Shown piece after piece: positions 62,701 through 64,000 of a stretch of DNA of 64,000 nt; position 1 is the first letter of the stretch, and each line of letters starts with the position of its first letter. Location: positions 1-64,000 of the forward strand of contig JAUHYI010000001.1 in the NCBI GenBank assembly GCA_030426385.1, given 5' to 3'. Made by a program: the position numbers and the translations under genes. Origin of the DNA: Phycisphaerae bacterium (GTDB lineage: Bacteria > Planctomycetota > Phycisphaerae > Phycisphaerales > Phycisphaeraceae). The notes beneath the pieces were generated by a model. It was not told the origin of the DNA, did no database searches, and saw only the letters and a program-made list of their open reading frames with translations.

Positions 62701-63160
62701 CTCGGGCGAATCGTTTTATGAGCCAGGCTGCGTTATCGCGTTCGTACCCGTGGACATGAAAAACCCAACGGGTCGCCAACGCCTGGTCACGCTTAACGGC
62801 AAACATACGCCGACAAAAACGGATGACGCATTCCGCGCGAAGTGGTCACGTTCGTGGCAAAAATTACGATCCTACAACGGCGGCCACATTCTCACACCAC
62901 AGTTGCCCGAAGCCTACGCATCAGACGACAACCTGATTCTCATGGGCAGCAGCGATACAGGCGAACTGGTTCGAGCGTTGCAAGCCTCGGAACTTCTCCA
63001 ACAGACAGTCGATGCCTCATATCCCGGACCGGGCAAAGCGCTCATCCAAATGGCATGGAGTCCATTCGCTGTCGAGAAAAACGTGATCTACCTCGGCGCC
63101 ACTGACCAGAATGGGATTAAGGCTGCCATCGATCAACTGGCCAAGTTGTTAGTCGACTGA
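59723..63160 (+). CDS. large secreted GH42-like multidomain glycosidase
   Basis: Exported protein of 1145 residues; signal peptide ends near 'NAQAA' (about residue 33). Domains: N-terminal beta-sandwich (to about 130), a TIM-barrel-like part (about 130-480) with 'ISIGAIDEPGLPWG' holding a candidate acid Glu, an amidotransferase-like beta-galactosidase trimerisation domain (about 500-640, 'YKVLVIAGQTHAM', 'SGGKVLVDQAT'), beta-rich linkers, and a C-terminal domain (about 870-1145) with 'AAAEQLASQLRDRGIKV' and 'VIYLGATDQNGIKAAI', like the N-terminal substrate-side domain of GH67/GH20-type enzymes. GGAG lies 5 bases before the ATG. Substrate unknown. Confidence 0.7.
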   Translation: MRKISQCRLFVRTSLMGLLASLVISVTNAQAAHLVLPNIRHSYYSHEKIELAIADLAADQSAQIVLKPKNGAMPYTCTVVGKGGTSLIELPSFTLSPGQYQIALDGQSVPGITLNIARANHSSGMLFSETGANITGNFVNYHASGRFGLIDRDGSASADVRQRSSNIQLADRYIQNSMPALCYVYWTGYVTHKPWGMHKEWVSDDMLENMRLFNFHVAQRLRRQRDLWISIGAIDEPGLPWGKTPAGGSASGFADWNTAPWLEQHGFEFTNDPGALGDSQYMQYMNLRKLMLREPHQQATDDIKSIWPEALFASDLYAPGAVGDGTDPMNQVVNDIPTTHVFADYGYGKIGVLGAMYMEKAHDPTSKLAHAMNGQLFGDRNMPHPRPLHAFQLMRNVLLASGLDSNWWLNHAALGINPQGKSDRQQHQQNLETVNEPAIRMGSILHNMAPDQHDVAVLWSYTEIAMRGKPIMQMEAGNANGEQIKLMIASMPENTQDRFEKNQINLYSVGGNYRSEIITAHSALSRAGYPAHIIHEDLLANGVLDNYKVLVIAGQTHAMSAESHSAISAFVASGGKVLVDQATTVAFDGASVVELPSVKNQGYHWTEKFVNYVQAKDIPADKKREYSYFGTNHFMESFSRDAAEAFRNALAQTDAQPVMVTDSHELASERHAGGDGQMIMIINGYEELPDLTDDKHYYLWNYAAYDATYSLPTIKNSDAVYLIEGSDWQQVSQINNPTALQTASFEPGEMKMYLVAPNAPKGLTTTAKLIDGRIDISASLEGLKMPWPLTVTVTDPTGEAIVTLYRATDTDGQFKETIALGKNASDGQYTVTVASPAGELHTSESFTHQSKSIEPSIIVQAVRVFDAVAIKDFLSSKPAITIATPSDAYQAAAEQLASQLRDRGIKVTIKPEQQTWAKASYPRVWDPYGKLYVAEDETKPLPEGVEKAQELVIQSDYFETPTITTLQGKTFTDSWQTAGNVLTVGEKGYIHLGSGESFYEPGCVIAFVPVDMKNPTGRQRLVTLNGKHTPTKTDDAFRAKWSRSWQKLRSYNGGHILTPQLPEAYASDDNLILMGSSDTGELVRALQASELLQQTVDASYPGPGKALIQMAWSPFAVEKNVIYLGATDQNGIKAAIDQLAKLLVD

Positions 63161-63210
63161 TTATCACTGACCGTTTGCACCGAACTGTATCCACACAAAA
63201 GGAATATTTC

Positions 63211-64000
63211 ATGCGCCGGATTTTGTATTTACTCATCATGCTCACAATCAGTGCGAGCATCGCCAGCGCAAAGCCGTACGTTTTTGAACAAGTGATCTCT
63301 CACGAAAACCCACGCTTTGATCCAGTCAAATCCACGCTTACGATTGGTCGCGACGGCAAGGCCTACCTGGTGCATAACTCATATCCGTCAGTCGTGCTGC
63401 GCGTCGATCCAAGCACCAGCGCGATCGAAACTTTCGATCTCCCCAAAGCGGTCAGGAACGCCACCGCCGACACATCGGGCAACATCGCCACAGCCAATTT
63501 GCATTTCGCCCGCTCGTTATACATCTATGATTCTGAACGCCGTAACATCGGCGAGTCGACGGATTTTCTTGCAGGCGACGAGTATTCATGGAGCTCACCG
63601 CTGCATGTCGAGGCTGGACTCAGTGGCGATTTTTATGCACCCGACCATCATCGCAATCAGGTTCGACGCGTTAGTAAAAACGGTCAGCTTATCGAACTCT
63701 ATCCGCTCAAAGCCGAAGACGAACCGGATTGGCCCAGAACGCCCTTGAACATGCGCGTTCACGAAGCGTCCCAGACTTTCACATGGCAACTAAGCAACCT
63801 ACTGATCCGGACCGATACACAAGGCCGCGAACAATGGCGTTTGCAAGTCCCGATCGATCACTACTCCGGCGGTTACGACGTCGATGATCAAGGCCATGTC
63901 CTCGTGATCGGCAGACATGACCCAACCGTTCGGACATATGACAACGATGGGCAACTGATTTCAGAGGTGACCCTGAAGGTTAACAAAGACACGACACCAG
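63211..64000 (+). CDS. secreted beta-propeller (NHL/SMP-30-like) protein, truncated by window end
   Basis: The frame runs from ATG 63211 through the last base without a stop, so only the first 263 residues are seen. AAAGGA precedes the start. A signal peptide (about residues 1-20, ending 'ASIASA') is followed by repeated blade-like units with 'IGRDGKAYL', 'DFYAPDHHRNQVRRV' and 'GYDVDDQGHVLVIGR', each ending in D-x-x-G turns typical of NHL or SMP-30/gluconolactonase propellers. It lies 50 bp after the large glycosidase gene and is probably co-transcribed. A lyase or binding role cannot be settled from a partial chain. Confidence 0.7.
   Translation, partial: MRRILYLLIMLTISASIASAKPYVFEQVISHENPRFDPVKSTLTIGRDGKAYLVHNSYPSVVLRVDPSTSAIETFDLPKAVRNATADTSGNIATANLHFARSLYIYDSERRNIGESTDFLAGDEYSWSSPLHVEAGLSGDFYAPDHHRNQVRRVSKNGQLIELYPLKAEDEPDWPRTPLNMRVHEASQTFTWQLSNLLIRTDTQGREQWRLQVPIDHYSGGYDVDDQGHVLVIGRHDPTVRTYDNDGQLISEVTLKVNKDTTP

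Noticed and set aside
1-64000. tRNA, rRNA, CRISPR array, insertion sequence or integrase
   Set aside because: No regularly spaced repeats, no transposase or integrase frames, and no tRNA-like or rRNA-like sequence were recognised on either strand by reading.

Overview
The window looks like a carbohydrate-catabolism accessory region of a free-living bacterium from the PVC group, most likely Planctomycetota (Phycisphaerae-like), with Lentisphaerota as the alternative. Supporting traits are two prepilin-type proteins with the H-X9-DG motif, two PEP-CTERM surface proteins, two phytanoyl-CoA dioxygenase-family oxygenases, two neutral-ceramidase-like proteins, five Gfo/Idh/MocA proteins and many xylose-isomerase-like TIM barrels beside polysaccharide-degrading enzymes. 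No rRNA, tRNA, CRISPR array, insertion sequence, phage gene or housekeeping gene was recognised. No transporter and no sugar kinase is visible in 64 kb.

Layout. (1) 0.1-8.3 kb: AraC regulator divergent from a PhyH oxygenase, then an H-X9-DG prepilin, a heparinase II/III-type lyase and a LacI regulator. (2) 8.6-17.7 kb: a secreted clan-A glycosidase with a CBM9-like tail faces a reverse-strand run of LamG/PEP-CTERM protein, a paralogue of that glycosidase, an HpcH/HpaI aldolase and a GH92 alpha-mannosidase-like enzyme. (3) 18.3-25.1 kb: a PhyH oxygenase, then a six-gene overlapping operon (OMPDC-suprafamily protein, zinc dehydrogenase, epimerase, SDR, epimerase, UlaG-like metallo-lactonase) divergent from a GntR regulator. 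(4) 25.5-36.3 kb, reverse strand: a cysteine-free SUMF1-fold PEP-CTERM protein; then a LacI-headed run of prepilin, GH123/DUF4091-like protein, Gfo oxidoreductase, esterase, SDR and enolase-superfamily dehydratase. (5) 36.7-44.7 kb, forward: TIM barrel, Gfo, ceramidase-like, Gfo, DegT aminotransferase, amidohydrolase, Gfo. (6) 44.8-51.3 kb: a GalD-type dehydratase, SDR and second ceramidase-like protein divergent from GntR, a DHDPS-family aldolase and Gfo. (7) 51.3-64 kb: GH29 fucosidase, a GH42-like protein, a second heparinase II/III-like lyase, a GntR/LacI chimeric (AraR-type) regulator, a large secreted GH42-like protein and a truncated beta-propeller gene.

How it fits together (inference). 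The region is a chain of regulator-centred divergent units. Several have overlapping promoters and palindromic operator candidates placed on the core promoter elements. Most polymer-cleaving enzymes (GH92, GH29, both lyases, the 53 kb glycosidase) lack signal peptides, so large oligosaccharides are probably taken up and degraded inside the cell. The two H-X9-DG prepilins beside lyase and glycosidase genes suggest a surface fibre for substrate capture. Released sugars would be oxidised, dehydrated and cleaved by dehydrogenases, lactonases, enolase-type dehydratases and pyruvate aldolases, largely without phosphorylation.

The best candidates for undescribed biology are the oxidoreductive cluster at 36.7-44.7 kb, including a Gfo protein without the catalytic EKP lysine and a ceramidase-fold protein without the nucleophilic serine; the lactonase/decarboxylase-like operon at 19.3-24.4 kb; and the prepilin-polysaccharide link. 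Starts were chosen from Shine-Dalgarno spacing, overlaps and family starts; uncertain ones are flagged.
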